64,000 nt of DNA from JBHJHP01 sp042219855 (GCF_042219855.1 NZ_JBHJHP010000008.1:1-64000), one strand, 5' to 3'. Counted from the first letter of the stretch, positions 8,084-17,217 are shown. Translations and numbers: made by a program. The notes: a model not told the origin generated them from the sequence alone.

Positions 8084-8119
8084 GTTCAATCCCGATTGCT
8101 ATCGGGACTACCTGAGGAG
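8079..8119 (+). other. tRNA-Asn 3'-end fragment with palindrome (unit 2/3 junction)
   Basis: Identical in layout to 7699-7739: CGTAGGTTCAA, then the palindrome at 8090-8107, then CTACCTGAGGAG (8108-8119). Confidence 0.9.
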
Positions 8120-8127
8120 CAGAAAGA

Positions 8128-8155
8128 AGGATGTTCGAAAGAGCATCCTTTTTTT
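8128..8155 (+). terminator. Terminator, unit 3
   Basis: Third copy of the hairpin, with one A lost upstream of it, followed by a T-tract. Confidence 0.75.
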
Positions 8156-8174
8156 GTTTATAAATGTTGAAATA

Positions 8175-8282
8175 ATGCTGTATTACGTTTACATATTATA
8201 TTCCGAAGAGTCAGATTCATTTTACATTGGCCAAACACAGGATATTCCACACCGAATACATGAGCATAATACTCACAATTAA
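8175..8282 (+). pseudogene. Truncated GIY-YIG nuclease, copy 3
   Basis: The first 34 codons match copy 2 (same QTQDIPH variant) up to HNTH. The sequence then switches to unrelated A/T-rich DNA and stops at TAA 8280-8282. The metal-binding glutamate helix and the downstream tRNA fragment are missing, so the product cannot be active. The breakpoint marks the right edge of the array. Its closeness to copy 2 suggests it arose from that copy. Confidence 0.88.
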
Positions 8283-8386
8283 TAAAATTTAATAGTGCTT
8301 TTGAACAAATAAGAATAAATACTGAGAACATTTCCGGCTTATTCAAAGTTTTATATGTTACGATAGTGTTCAAAATAGCTTCTGTT

Positions 8387-9031
8387 ATGAATGTTCCTGA
8401 TAAGAATTCAGTCTTTCCTTTATCCCATCATCATAAACTTACTTTCCTTAAAAATCTCATCAGTAATCCGAACATTATAGTCGGTGACTATACCTATTAT
8501 GACGATTTTGAAGATGTTGGAAATTTTGAGAAAAATGTAAAGTATCATTTCGATTTTACAGGGGATAAACTAATTATTGGAAAATTTTGTATGATCGCTT
8601 CTGGAGCCACTTTTATTATGAATGGTGGGAATCACCTTACAAGTGCAGTTTCTGCGTATCCATTCGCAATTTTTGGCGGAGACTGGTCATCTGCCATGGA
8701 AGGGAAAACATATCCTAATAAGGGGGATATGATTATTGGGAACGATGTATGGATTGGTCATAATGCCACCATAATGCCGGGGGTATCTATTGGTGATGGT
8801 GCCGTTATTGCCACAAATTCCACGGTTACAAGGGATGTGGAACCATACACAATTGTTGGTGGAAACCCTGCAAAGCCAATCAGGAAAAGATTTTCTGAGG
8901 AACATATCAATATATTGCTTCAAATAAAATGGTGGGACCGGGACATTGAAACAATTACCCGGTCTGTGCACTTACTTACCGGAAATGATATTGAGGCATT
9001 GAAAAATTTTTACAGTACAGAATTAAAGTAA
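8387..9031 (+). CDS. CatB-related O-acetyltransferase (hexapeptide repeat)
   Basis: This 214-residue protein belongs to the xenobiotic acetyltransferase group of left-handed beta-helix enzymes, which move acetyl from acetyl-CoA to a hydroxyl group. Hexapeptide turns run through IIGNDVWIGHNATIMPGVSI and GDGAVIATNSTV. The NGGNH segment corresponds to the active-site histidine region, and VGGNPAKPIRKRF is the family's C-terminal signature. Length fits CatB/Vat-type proteins. Many relatives act on sugars or are uncharacterised, so antibiotic resistance should not be assumed. The ATG at 8387 is preferred over a GTG seven codons upstream. It lies just beyond the broken end of the nuclease array. 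Confidence 0.88.
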   Translation: MNVPDKNSVFPLSHHHKLTFLKNLISNPNIIVGDYTYYDDFEDVGNFEKNVKYHFDFTGDKLIIGKFCMIASGATFIMNGGNHLTSAVSAYPFAIFGGDWSSAMEGKTYPNKGDMIIGNDVWIGHNATIMPGVSIGDGAVIATNSTVTRDVEPYTIVGGNPAKPIRKRFSEEHINILLQIKWWDRDIETITRSVHLLTGNDIEALKNFYSTELK

Positions 9032-9037
9032 AATGTT

Positions 9038-9418
9038 ATGAAAACAAATGAAAAATTTATGGCTGTTCTGAGAGTGGTTCTGGGTGTGTTTATGATCGCT
9101 TATGCCCTGAATAAGTTCTTTCATTTTATTCCCACAAGTTACGGTGAAATGCCGGCAAATACACAGGCATTCCTCGATGCTGTAGCAATATATCTTCCCT
9201 ATCTGTATATATTTGAGATTCTGGTCGGTGTATTGCTGATAATCAATAAATGGTCCCTGGCAATACTAATTGCTCTTTTTCCCTTGTCGGTTTCCTTTAT
9301 GATGTTCAGTATTCTTAACAGAGATTTGAAAGAGATGTGGCCTGCTGTTTTTGTCGCCCTCTTAAATGTGATTCTGTTATTGAGTGAGCGTGAAAGGCTT
9401 AAGCCATTGTTTGCCTAG
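9038..9418 (+). CDS. DoxX-like small integral membrane protein
   Basis: This 126-residue inner-membrane protein has about four hydrophobic segments, near residues 10-25, 48-66, 70-90 and 100-118. The layout RVVLGVFMIAYALNKFFHF is typical of DoxX/DUF417-like proteins. It starts 6 bases after the acetyltransferase stop, so the two are probably co-transcribed. No catalytic residues are evident. Family members are linked to redox or sulfur stress, but a specific role cannot be given here. Confidence 0.7.
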   Translation: MKTNEKFMAVLRVVLGVFMIAYALNKFFHFIPTSYGEMPANTQAFLDAVAIYLPYLYIFEILVGVLLIINKWSLAILIALFPLSVSFMMFSILNRDLKEMWPAVFVALLNVILLLSERERLKPLFA

Positions 9419-9556
9419 AATCATAAATTCAGATTATGCGATGTTCCGGGCTTTGCAGGTCCTGCATCGTTTGAGGCATTCCGGAACAAAAATAAATATA
9501 TGTACTTTTTTCAACATAAATGGACTGAGTTGAAGCCATTATATGTTCTTAAAGCG

Positions 9557-10570
9557 TTATAATGTCCATCCGACTCCCAAACTAAGGTTATAATCTGATT
9601 TATTGGCCACCACCGGAGGATTTGTATCATAATTAAAATCGTAGTTAAGATATAACTTCAGGTGCTTGTTGATGGTATACCTGAGTTCGGTTCCTGCATA
9701 GTACCGGATCCTTCTGGTTTCATTTAAGCTGGGAATAAACCTGATGTCGCAATAAAGAGAGAGATCTTTAAAGAGACTGAGCTGGATTTCTACAGAGGTG
9801 TTCAACTCAATACTCTTAAACAGTGTGTCTGCTGTAGTATATCTTTCAAAATTTCCGGAACCACCCAGAGTAAGAAGTACATGGTTATTGCCTTTTTGGT
9901 AAATGTAATTACCTACTCCAAGTGTATTGGTAAACCTGAAATCAATCTTTTGTTCCCCGCTGCTAAGGAAGGCCGAGTTTGCATTTAAAATCCAGTTTTT
10001 CGGCAATATATACTTAACATTCAAATCAGCCTGCGATTTGCCGGTGTAAATCGTATCAACCCGCGAACTGTATGTATTATATTCAGCTGAAAAATCCCAG
10101 CGTTTAGCCTTGTAGCCAAGCCTGGATCCTATGTTAAGCAATGCTGTATTTTGTTGTTTTGCCTGGTTATACCCCAGGTCGGCACTGAACGAGAAATTAT
10201 CTCTGAACCTGTTGCTGTAATTCACTATTTTATAAAGTGACTGAACCGGGAAGGTCAGTACAGTATCGCTGGTGTGGAGTTCTATATTCTCAGGATTGCC
10301 GGATATAATATGTACTGAACCGAACCAGAGATTACCGTCTGAATCGAAGAATTTGTAGGTCTTATGGGTGTGAAGTTCAGATATATTTTCATATTTAATG
10401 CTTACCGTCTCTTTAATTAGATCGGGGGAAAAACTTATGGATTTGTTTGTTGCAGATTTAAAGCTTCCGGATAGTACACTCCCGTTTTTCAGTGCCAGTG
10501 TATCATTCTGTGCATACGCGTCTGAGAAAGATAAAATAAGGATCAAAAAAACAAATAATCTGTTTGCCAT
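9557..10570 (-). CDS. DUF481 outer-membrane beta-barrel protein
   Basis: This 337-residue secreted protein has a signal peptide (MANRLFVFLILILSFSDAYA). About 100 residues follow with an SH3-like short-strand pattern (NGSVLSGSFKSATN...). A C-terminal DUF481-type barrel of alternating strands ends in SLGVGWTL. The terminal aromatic/leucine fits an outer-membrane barrel. Function is unknown; relatives are often described as YdiY-like. It sits next to, and on the same strand as, the pectate lyase, with a 68-base gap from the lyase stop. Confidence 0.8.
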   Translation of the reverse strand: MANRLFVFLILILSFSDAYAQNDTLALKNGSVLSGSFKSATNKSISFSPDLIKETVSIKYENISELHTHKTYKFFDSDGNLWFGSVHIISGNPENIELHTSDTVLTFPVQSLYKIVNYSNRFRDNFSFSADLGYNQAKQQNTALLNIGSRLGYKAKRWDFSAEYNTYSSRVDTIYTGKSQADLNVKYILPKNWILNANSAFLSSGEQKIDFRFTNTLGVGNYIYQKGNNHVLLTLGGSGNFERYTTADTLFKSIELNTSVEIQLSLFKDLSLYCDIRFIPSLNETRRIRYYAGTELRYTINKHLKLYLNYDFNYDTNPPVVANKSDYNLSLGVGWTL

Positions 10571-10638
10571 ACATTATTAGGTTTATAATTGATCAAACCT
10601 TCATGGCAACATATTGTTTATATTTTTTGGGATTATTG

Positions 10639-11736
10639 TCAGTGTCCGGCCCGCTTTTTATAAGCTGCTAGTACCTCTTCCGGCCAGAAACCATACCAGT
10701 CGTAACCGATGCGGCGGTCAAAGGATATTTCACTGAGACTGTCAACCACTGTGCCGTCGCGAAGGCAGAGAAATGGGTTTCCGTTTTTAAGGTCGTAATA
10801 TCTTGCCCATACCGGTTTTGCATTCTTATCCGGTACAAATTCTCGGTCAAAATCCACCGTTGTCTCATGATAGGGCCGCTCCGGAATTCTTATAGTAGCA
10901 TAGCGGTATCCTGTAATTTTTGCCTTTTTAAACCACTTTACCGCAGATTCAATCGCATTTTTGGTGGCCTGATCCGGATTGCTAATCCGCATCAGAAACA
11001 AAACAATATCACTGCTTTCACGGGCCGTGATGGATGGCAGTTCGTAGCTTCTGCCCTGAACCGGTTTATACGTTACGGGATCATGCTGCTGGCACCACGC
11101 CGTTTTTGTGCCATTCAGTTCAATCTGGCAATTCAGGATCACCTTAAGTCCTTTATCATATGCTTCGAGCAAAGAATCACGCAGGTCATTGCCAATCCAT
11201 GAATAAATATCGCGGTCCTCTTTTACATCAAGCAAAAGGTTCATGATGCCGGTCATGACATCATCGTTGAAGGTTATCGCATCGGCATCCCAGCCCCGCC
11301 AGCCTCCTTTGGGATATTGTGTGTTCAGGATAAAATCCAATCCTTTTTCTGCTCCGGCTCTGTATTTATCGATGCCGGTATAATGATAAACACTTGCCAG
11401 ATACTCAATTTGCGGGAAGGTATTCCGGTTGTCATAGGTACTTTCACGATAATGTTCCGATAAAGCATTGATCACCGAGTCTCTGTCCAGTTTTGCCAGC
11501 CAGTCGATGTTTTTGGGCCAGCCTCCGTCTTTATTCTGATAACGCAATAAATTATCAGCAATACCAATCACATCAGTGGAGTCATAGCGTTCATGTGTTC
11601 TGATTTCGCTATAAAGATTCCAGTGATGAATGCCATCTTCAAACTTTGAGAGATCGATATATGGAAGCGGTTTTTCTTGTTTGACGGCGCATCCGGTTAT
11701 AATAATCACAGATAAAAATAGCAGTGGCTTAAACAT
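10639..11736 (-). CDS. Pectate lyase family lipoprotein (PL10-type)
   Basis: This 365-residue protein starts with a lipoprotein signal (MFKPLLFLSVIIITGC; lipobox ITGC). It continues with the PelA/PL10-type (alpha/alpha)3 fold: NKDGGWPKNIDW, then TYDNRNTFPQIEYLA, KGGWRGWDADAITFNDD, CQIELNGTKTAWCQQHDPVT and YELPSITARES. These enzymes cleave polygalacturonate by beta-elimination with calcium. The ATG at 11736 places the lipobox correctly; longer upstream starts do not. No SusCD pair is adjacent, so it may act with remote pectin loci. The product is probably tethered to the outer membrane or periplasm. Confidence 0.92.
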   Translation of the reverse strand: MFKPLLFLSVIIITGCAVKQEKPLPYIDLSKFEDGIHHWNLYSEIRTHERYDSTDVIGIADNLLRYQNKDGGWPKNIDWLAKLDRDSVINALSEHYRESTYDNRNTFPQIEYLASVYHYTGIDKYRAGAEKGLDFILNTQYPKGGWRGWDADAITFNDDVMTGIMNLLLDVKEDRDIYSWIGNDLRDSLLEAYDKGLKVILNCQIELNGTKTAWCQQHDPVTYKPVQGRSYELPSITARESSDIVLFLMRISNPDQATKNAIESAVKWFKKAKITGYRYATIRIPERPYHETTVDFDREFVPDKNAKPVWARYYDLKNGNPFLCLRDGTVVDSLSEISFDRRIGYDWYGFWPEEVLAAYKKRAGH

Positions 11737-11827
11737 GCAATACTGATAAGTTGGTTGAAGGTATAAAGATAGTAAATGACGATAAAAAGGTATATGTCTT
11801 GTATTTATTTCTACCATAAAGTTTTTA

Positions 11828-11835
11828 TATCTTTG
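11828..11835 (+). promoter_or_regulatory. -7 box of the fabD promoter
   Basis: TATCTTTG matches TAnnTTTG and ends 25 bases before the fabD ATG. A TTG at 11799-11801 is a possible but widely spaced -33 element. Confidence 0.55.
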
Positions 11836-11860
11836 CCGCAAATTTTAAAAGTAAAAACGA

Positions 11861-12742
11861 ATGAAAGCATTTGTATTTCCGGGACAGGGTGCCCAGTTTG
11901 TAGGAATGGGGAAAGACCTGTACGACAATTACGAAATTGCAAAAGAGTTATTCGAAAAAGCCAATGATATTCTGGGCTTCCGAATCACCGATTTGATGTT
12001 TGAAGGGACCATGGATGACCTGAAACAAACAAAGGTTACCCAGCCGGCTATCTTCTTACACTCCACGATTCTGGCGAAAGTTATGGGGGAGAAGTTTCTC
12101 CCTGAAATGGTTGCCGGTCACTCTTTGGGTGAATTTTCAGCTTTGGTGGCTGCCGGAGCCCTGACATTTGAAGACGGATTGACCCTGGTTTCGAAACGTG
12201 CCATGGCCATGCAGAAAGCCTGCGAAGCAGAACCTTCCACTATGGCTGCCATTGTGGGAATGGATGATGAAATCGTGGAAGCTGTGTGTGAAGCAACTGA
12301 AGGTATTGTGGTCGCTGCCAACTACAACTGTCCGGGTCAGCTGGTAATTTCCGGTTCTGTAGAAGCCGTTAATGCGGCCTGCGAAACGCTGAAAGAAAAA
12401 GGTGCCAAACGCGCATTGGTCTTACCGGTTGGAGGTGCTTTCCATTCACCACTAATGGAGCCTGCCCGTGAAGAACTGGCCGAGGCCATTAAAACAACCA
12501 CTATCAATGCTCCGGTTTGTCCGATATATCAGAATGTAGATGCCAAACCACAGACTGATCCGTCAGCGATAAAAGAAAACCTGATTGCACAGTTGACAGG
12601 TGCTGTAAAATGGACTCAAACTGTTCAGAATATGATTGCCGACGGTGCCACTTCCTTTACAGAGGTTGGTCCGGGTAAAGTATTGCAGGGACTGGTTAAA
12701 AAAGTGGATCGCGAAATGGAAACTGCCAGCGCAGAAATCTGA
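11861..12742 (+). CDS. fabD: Malonyl-CoA:ACP transacylase (FabD)
   Basis: FabD loads malonate onto acyl carrier protein for type II fatty-acid synthesis in the cytoplasm. The 293-residue protein begins with FPGQGAQFVGMGKDL. It carries the nucleophile Ser88 in GHSLGE and the histidine of the dyad in GGAFHSPLM. The C-terminal TEVGPGKVLQGLVKK is also typical. It has its own promoter box and a strong terminator and appears monocistronic. Confidence 0.97.
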   Translation: MKAFVFPGQGAQFVGMGKDLYDNYEIAKELFEKANDILGFRITDLMFEGTMDDLKQTKVTQPAIFLHSTILAKVMGEKFLPEMVAGHSLGEFSALVAAGALTFEDGLTLVSKRAMAMQKACEAEPSTMAAIVGMDDEIVEAVCEATEGIVVAANYNCPGQLVISGSVEAVNAACETLKEKGAKRALVLPVGGAFHSPLMEPAREELAEAIKTTTINAPVCPIYQNVDAKPQTDPSAIKENLIAQLTGAVKWTQTVQNMIADGATSFTEVGPGKVLQGLVKKVDREMETASAEI

Positions 12743-12762
12743 AACATTTAAAAGATATATGT

Positions 12763-12793
12763 AAAAGCCGTTCCGTTTGGAGCGGCTTTTTTT
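12763..12793 (+). terminator. Terminator of fabD
   Basis: AAAGCCGTTCC pairs with GGAGCGGCTTT around GTTT, followed by a T-tract. Confidence 0.88.
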
Positions 12794-12850
12794 GTCTTCA
12801 TGTAATATTCAGACCGAATTGGAGTTATTTAGTTATCAAGACCAAAACCA

Positions 12851-13726
12851 ATGAACTCTGAAAAGAACCTTATAATATGCTGGTCATTTCTTTTGACTAT
12901 ATTTTTATTTTCCTGCACCAAAGAACTGAATTATGAGCTTCAGGATGAAACACGTATTGTAGTAAATTCCATTCTAAAGCCCAATGAACCTATCTCCTTG
13001 TATTTATCTACAACCACATCCGTTTTAGGCACTTACAATGATTCTTTGCGCACATACCATGTCCGGTTATTTGCAGCCGGTAATTTATTAATGGATACGG
13101 CAACCGGATCTGGGATATTTGCAACGAATATCGATTGGGTTGTAAAAACAAACTATCGAATAGAGGTTGAATCAGAAGATCTTCCCTCGGTTTGGGTTGA
13201 GGATTCAATCCCTCCAGTTGTATTTATTCAGGAATCCAAATATTTCCCATCAGTCGGAGTAGACGAATACGGGGATAAGTATTCCCGTATCAATGTTACA
13301 TTTACTGATCCTCAGGACTATGAAAACTATTACGAATTGATAATCCAAAACGGAGAATCAAGTTATTGGTATTATGCTGATGGAGGAACCGATCTTCCGG
13401 TTATTGATCCGGTTTTACAGAATGAAGGTGATATGAGTTATTATCCGTCAACTTATTTTTTTTCAGATGAACTGTTCAATGGACAAACCTATACAATACG
13501 TATTAATGGACATGGCTCATATCAGCTAAAAGCCAGATTACGTTCCGTAAGTAAAAATTACTATCTCTATCAAAAATATTATACACGACATGTTTATAAT
13601 CAACAATTTCGGGGAGACTTTTGGGAAACGGTTTTTATGAGTGAACCGCAAACCATGTACACCAATGTTAAAAACGGTTATGGCATTTTTGCGGGATATA
13701 CAGAACATGTTGTTGAAGTTGAATAA
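12851..13726 (+). CDS. DUF4249 lipoprotein
   Basis: This 291-residue lipoprotein has the signal IICWSFLLTIFLFSC and the DUF4249 pattern NSILKPNEPISLYLS near residues 41-55. The rest is a beta-rich, probably periplasmic or surface-exposed domain. Members nearly always sit beside a TonB-dependent receptor, as here, with four bases between the genes. They are thought to act as accessory lipoproteins in uptake; the ligand is unknown. Codon use and composition look more A/T-rich than the fabD side, without clear signs of transfer. Confidence 0.88.
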   Translation: MNSEKNLIICWSFLLTIFLFSCTKELNYELQDETRIVVNSILKPNEPISLYLSTTTSVLGTYNDSLRTYHVRLFAAGNLLMDTATGSGIFATNIDWVVKTNYRIEVESEDLPSVWVEDSIPPVVFIQESKYFPSVGVDEYGDKYSRINVTFTDPQDYENYYELIIQNGESSYWYYADGGTDLPVIDPVLQNEGDMSYYPSTYFFSDELFNGQTYTIRINGHGSYQLKARLRSVSKNYYLYQKYYTRHVYNQQFRGDFWETVFMSEPQTMYTNVKNGYGIFAGYTEHVVEVE

Positions 13727-13730
13727 TAAT

Positions 13731-16106
13731 ATGCCCTATAAAAGAATCATATCAGGTATTATAACCTTATTTATCTGTTTGGGAAGTATTCACGGACAAA
13801 AAACAGCAGTAAGTGGTTTTATTACAGATTCGTTAACAGGTGAATACCTTATTGGTGCCACCGTATATAATCCGACGAAAGGATTGGGAAGTGCTTCGAA
13901 TTCTTATGGATTCTATTCCGTATCCATTGAAACCGACAAAAATATTTCGCTTAGATTTTCATACGTAGGATATAAGGACTCCTATATAACTATTGCTCCG
14001 AACAAAGACACGATAATAGATGTCACTTTGATCCCTGGCTCAGAACTAAATGAAGTAACAGTAAATGGCAGCAATATCAAGAAGCTTGAAGATCGGCCTG
14101 AAACAGGTAAAGTATTGGTCCCTTTGGATCAGATAAAAACAATTCCAAGTATGACAGGAGAAGCTGATATATTAAAGGCTTACCAGTTAATGCCTGGCAT
14201 ACAGGGTGGAATGGAAGGTCATAACGGTATTTATGTCAGAGGTGGAACTCCGGATCAGAATCTGTTCCTTCTAGATGATGTTCCTTTGTATAATGTGAGC
14301 CATTTAGGAGGATTATATTCTGTTTTCGATCCATCAATGGTAAAGAAAATTGATTTTTATAAAGGAGGTTTCCCGGCACGTTACGGAGGAAGAACTTCGG
14401 CTGTTGTTGATATTCGTAACAAAGATGGCAACAGGTATAACAAAACCGGAGAATTGGAATTGAGCCTTTTATTGAGTAAATTTTATATTGAAGGCCCATT
14501 GAAAAAAGGAAAGTCATCCTTTGCCTTTTCAGTCAGACGAAGCAACATAGACCTCTTTGCTTATCTGTATGGTTTTATGCAAAATGAAGGCTATTACGTG
14601 GGATATACGTTTTATGATATTAATGCAAAAAGCAATTTTTACCTGACAGATAAGGACCGTTTGATTGTAAATTTTTACCAGGGTCGGGATAAGTTTTTTT
14701 ATAATGATAAACCAAGTGAAGACGATCTCGGCATGTACAGATACAAGGCAGGCATGAAACAGAAATGGGGCAATACCCTTTTAAGCACACGCTGGCAGCA
14801 TGTTGTAAATCAAAACATATTCCATAATCTTACCGCAGCATACACAACCTATATTTATAATCAATCCATTAAATCATCAAGAACTGAACTGGCAGACAAC
14901 TCAGTACTCGAAAACAGTTTAAGGATACATTCCGGCATTCAGGACCTTATTTTAAAATCAGATTTTGAAATTGCTTTAGGTTCTGATAATCTCCGTTTAG
15001 GTTCAAAAGTGAATTACCAGTTTTATGTTCCAACCAGGTTAACGTATACCGAAACCGGAGGATTAGATAATCAGGAAGACCAGAATCCGGCTTTACAGGA
15101 TGATCCGGCCTTAAATGCGGGCCAGATAGCTTTATATGGCGAATATATATTTGAAAAGGGAAATCTATCAGGAAATATAGGTATGCACTTGTCAGATTAT
15201 TTTGTGGAGAAAAAGGCTTATCCATCCATTGAACCCCGGATTGTTTTAAATTACCTTCTCAAACCCTCATTATCAATAAAAGCGTCGGCCTGTGCCATGC
15301 AGCAGAACATACACTTGCTAACAAATTCTTATACAGGTCTGCCAACTGATTTATGGATTCCATCAACTCAAAACATAGAGCCGGAAACATCACAACAGGT
15401 TTCATTAGGACTGGCGCATACGTCAAAAAACAACATTGAATTTAGCATAGAAGCGTATTATAAAAAGTTAGAACATCTGATCAGTTATAAAGAAGGCGTT
15501 CAGATATTTTCCACATCACAAAGCTGGGATGAAAAAATTGAAACGAATGGTCATGGCTGGGTTAAGGGAATAGAATTCCTGGTTCAGAAGAAAGAGGGGC
15601 GATTTACAGGTTGGATTGGTTATACTTTATCATCAAACACACGACAATTTAGTAACCTGAATAATGGCAGAGTATATCCTTTTAAATACGATCAAAGGCA
15701 TGATATAGCACTCGTAGCCAACTGGAAAGTGAACAGCAATTGGTCACTTTCCGGAACATGGGTCTATCATACCGGTTATGCCATAACCCTGCCATCCGGC
15801 AAATATCAACTGTATCATTACGAATATAAATATACCAGATCCCAACGGGAAGTATATGATGACATACATATATATGCTCAAAAAAATGGGTACAGAATGC
15901 CGGACTACCACCGTTTGGATATCGGCTGGATTTATACAAAAAAGAAATTTAAAGGGACAAGTATTTGGAAATGGGGAATATATAATGTGTATAACAGACA
16001 AAATGCTTACTATCTGTTTTTTAAAGAAGACAAGGGAGAAACAAAATTGTATCAGCAAAGTATCTTCCCTTTGTTTTTAAATGTAGGTTATAGTTATGTT
16101 TTTTAA
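13731..16106 (+). CDS. TonB-dependent receptor with carboxypeptidase-like N domain
   Basis: This 791-residue outer-membrane receptor follows the DUF4249 stop by four bases. A signal peptide (GIITLFICLGSIHGQ) is followed by a carboxypeptidase-regulatory-like beta-sandwich (TAVSGFITDSLTGEYLIGAT). The plug domain comes next (IQGGMEGHNGIYVRGGTPDQ; YNVSHLGGLYSVFDP), then a 22-stranded barrel that ends in LFLNVGYSYVF. The ATG at 13731 gives the signal peptide directly. It should import a bulky ligand using TonB-ExbBD energy, with the DUF4249 lipoprotein as partner. The ligand is not indicated; no enzyme genes are attached. Confidence 0.92.
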   Translation: MPYKRIISGIITLFICLGSIHGQKTAVSGFITDSLTGEYLIGATVYNPTKGLGSASNSYGFYSVSIETDKNISLRFSYVGYKDSYITIAPNKDTIIDVTLIPGSELNEVTVNGSNIKKLEDRPETGKVLVPLDQIKTIPSMTGEADILKAYQLMPGIQGGMEGHNGIYVRGGTPDQNLFLLDDVPLYNVSHLGGLYSVFDPSMVKKIDFYKGGFPARYGGRTSAVVDIRNKDGNRYNKTGELELSLLLSKFYIEGPLKKGKSSFAFSVRRSNIDLFAYLYGFMQNEGYYVGYTFYDINAKSNFYLTDKDRLIVNFYQGRDKFFYNDKPSEDDLGMYRYKAGMKQKWGNTLLSTRWQHVVNQNIFHNLTAAYTTYIYNQSIKSSRTELADNSVLENSLRIHSGIQDLILKSDFEIALGSDNLRLGSKVNYQFYVPTRLTYTETGGLDNQEDQNPALQDDPALNAGQIALYGEYIFEKGNLSGNIGMHLSDYFVEKKAYPSIEPRIVLNYLLKPSLSIKASACAMQQNIHLLTNSYTGLPTDLWIPSTQNIEPETSQQVSLGLAHTSKNNIEFSIEAYYKKLEHLISYKEGVQIFSTSQSWDEKIETNGHGWVKGIEFLVQKKEGRFTGWIGYTLSSNTRQFSNLNNGRVYPFKYDQRHDIALVANWKVNSNWSLSGTWVYHTGYAITLPSGKYQLYHYEYKYTRSQREVYDDIHIYAQKNGYRMPDYHRLDIGWIYTKKKFKGTSIWKWGIYNVYNRQNAYYLFFKEDKGETKLYQQSIFPLFLNVGYSYVF

Positions 16107-16248
16107 AATTGTCCGTAACCTGGCGTAAAGTCAGATCAATTTTATGATACTTTTTGTAGCTTTGTTAACCTTTGAACAAACTGGGACCTGACTCATTATA
16201 AATTAGTGTAGTCTTATATCATAAATCTTTAATCTTAAGTCTTGAAGC

Positions 16249-17082
16249 ATGAATATTACAGATTTAGCAGGAACAGTAACTTTAAACAACGGAGTGGAAA
16301 TGCCATATATTGGCTTGGGTGTTTACCTTTCAAAGGAAGGTGGAGAGGTTGAGACAGCTGTAAAAGCTGCCCTCGAGGCCGGTTACAAACATATTGATAC
16401 CGCAGCATATTACCATAATGAACGCGGTGTTGGAAATGCTGTTGCGCAGTCCGATGTCAAAAGGGAAGATATTTTTGTGACCTCAAAAGTCTGGAATTCA
16501 GATCAGGGCTATGATAAAACGCTGAAGGCTTTTGATACCAGTCTGAAAAAACTTCAAATGGATTACCTGGATCTTTACCTCGTACACTGGCCTGTGCCGG
16601 GTAAGTTTACTGATACATGGAAGGCGCTTGAAAAGCTTTATCATGATGGTCGTGTCCGCGCCATTGGAGTCAGTAATTTTCATGAGGTTCATCTGAGTGA
16701 ATTGCTGCATTCGGCAGAGGTTATTCCGGTAATTGATCAGGTGGAATTTCACCCGTATCTCGTACATCAGTCACTGGTGGATTACTGTAAATCCAAAGGC
16801 ATTCAGCATGAAGCCTGGAGTCCGCTGATGCAGGGTGGCGTCCTGGATGTGATGCTGTTAAATGAAATCGGGAAGAAGTATGGAAAATCTCCGGTTCAGG
16901 TTACCCTGCGCTGGGATCTGCAACGGGGAACAGTCTGTATTCCCAAATCGGTTCATCCGGAGCGTATTGTAGAAAATGCTGAAATTTTTGATTTTGAACT
17001 TACCGAAGAGGAGATGCGTGCCATTGACGCACTTGACCGGAATCATCGTGTCGGCCCTGATCCGGAAAATTTCGATTTCTGA
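16249..17082 (+). CDS. Aldo/keto reductase
   Basis: This 277-residue NADPH-dependent (beta/alpha)8 reductase of the AKR5-like bacterial group reduces aldehydes or ketones. The catalytic tetrad is visible as Asp and Tyr in HIDTAAYYHNE, Lys in VTSKVW and His in YLVHWPVPG. The coenzyme-binding C terminus has IPKSVHPERIVEN. Length is standard. Likely roles are glyoxal/2,5-diketogluconate-type reductions; the exact substrate is open. It stands alone 142 bases after the receptor gene. Confidence 0.93.
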   Translation: MNITDLAGTVTLNNGVEMPYIGLGVYLSKEGGEVETAVKAALEAGYKHIDTAAYYHNERGVGNAVAQSDVKREDIFVTSKVWNSDQGYDKTLKAFDTSLKKLQMDYLDLYLVHWPVPGKFTDTWKALEKLYHDGRVRAIGVSNFHEVHLSELLHSAEVIPVIDQVEFHPYLVHQSLVDYCKSKGIQHEAWSPLMQGGVLDVMLLNEIGKKYGKSPVQVTLRWDLQRGTVCIPKSVHPERIVENAEIFDFELTEEEMRAIDALDRNHRVGPDPENFDF

Positions 17083-17158
17083 TTTTTTCATACCGTTTTT
17101 TTTGTATTTTGCTGAAGCATAATTTTCAGGTTACTACAACCCGAAAACCTTGATGCTA

Positions 17159-17191
17159 TTGCATTCAATAGTTGCGAATTATATATATTTG
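17159..17191 (+). promoter_or_regulatory. Promoter of lepA
   Basis: TTG at 17159-17161 and TATATTTG at 17184-17191, spaced 22 bases apart, fit the Bacteroidota promoter. The -7 box ends 26 bases before the lepA ATG. Confidence 0.55.
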
Positions 17192-17217
17192 CAGTCCGAA
17201 ACAGGAAAATATTTTTA

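Larger units (their letters stand above)
7352..8120 (+). repeat. Tandem tRNA-3'-end / terminator / GIY-YIG units
   Basis: The block beginning CCTGAGGAGCAGAAAGAA occurs at 7352, 7731 and 8111, giving periods of 379 and 380 bp. Each unit holds the tRNA 3' end, a terminator hairpin and a GIY-YIG reading frame. The third unit is cut short after about 170 bp, near 8276. Outside the parent tRNA, the tRNA-derived part reads CGTAGGTTCAA, then an inserted palindrome TCCCGATTGCTATCGGGA, then CTACCTGAGGAG. These parts lie at 7699-7739 and 8079-8119. Confidence 0.93.

Noticed and set aside
7287..8282. Homing endonuclease inside a group I intron
   Set aside because: The tRNA is uninterrupted, and no intron core sequence or split exon is visible; the nuclease genes lie after the tRNA.
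8366..8386. GTG start for the acetyltransferase
   Set aside because: The seven extra codons are not part of the conserved fold; the ATG at 8387 is the simpler start.
8387..9031. Chloramphenicol resistance gene
   Set aside because: The CatB-like family is broad and many members act on sugars; no resistance-specific context is seen.
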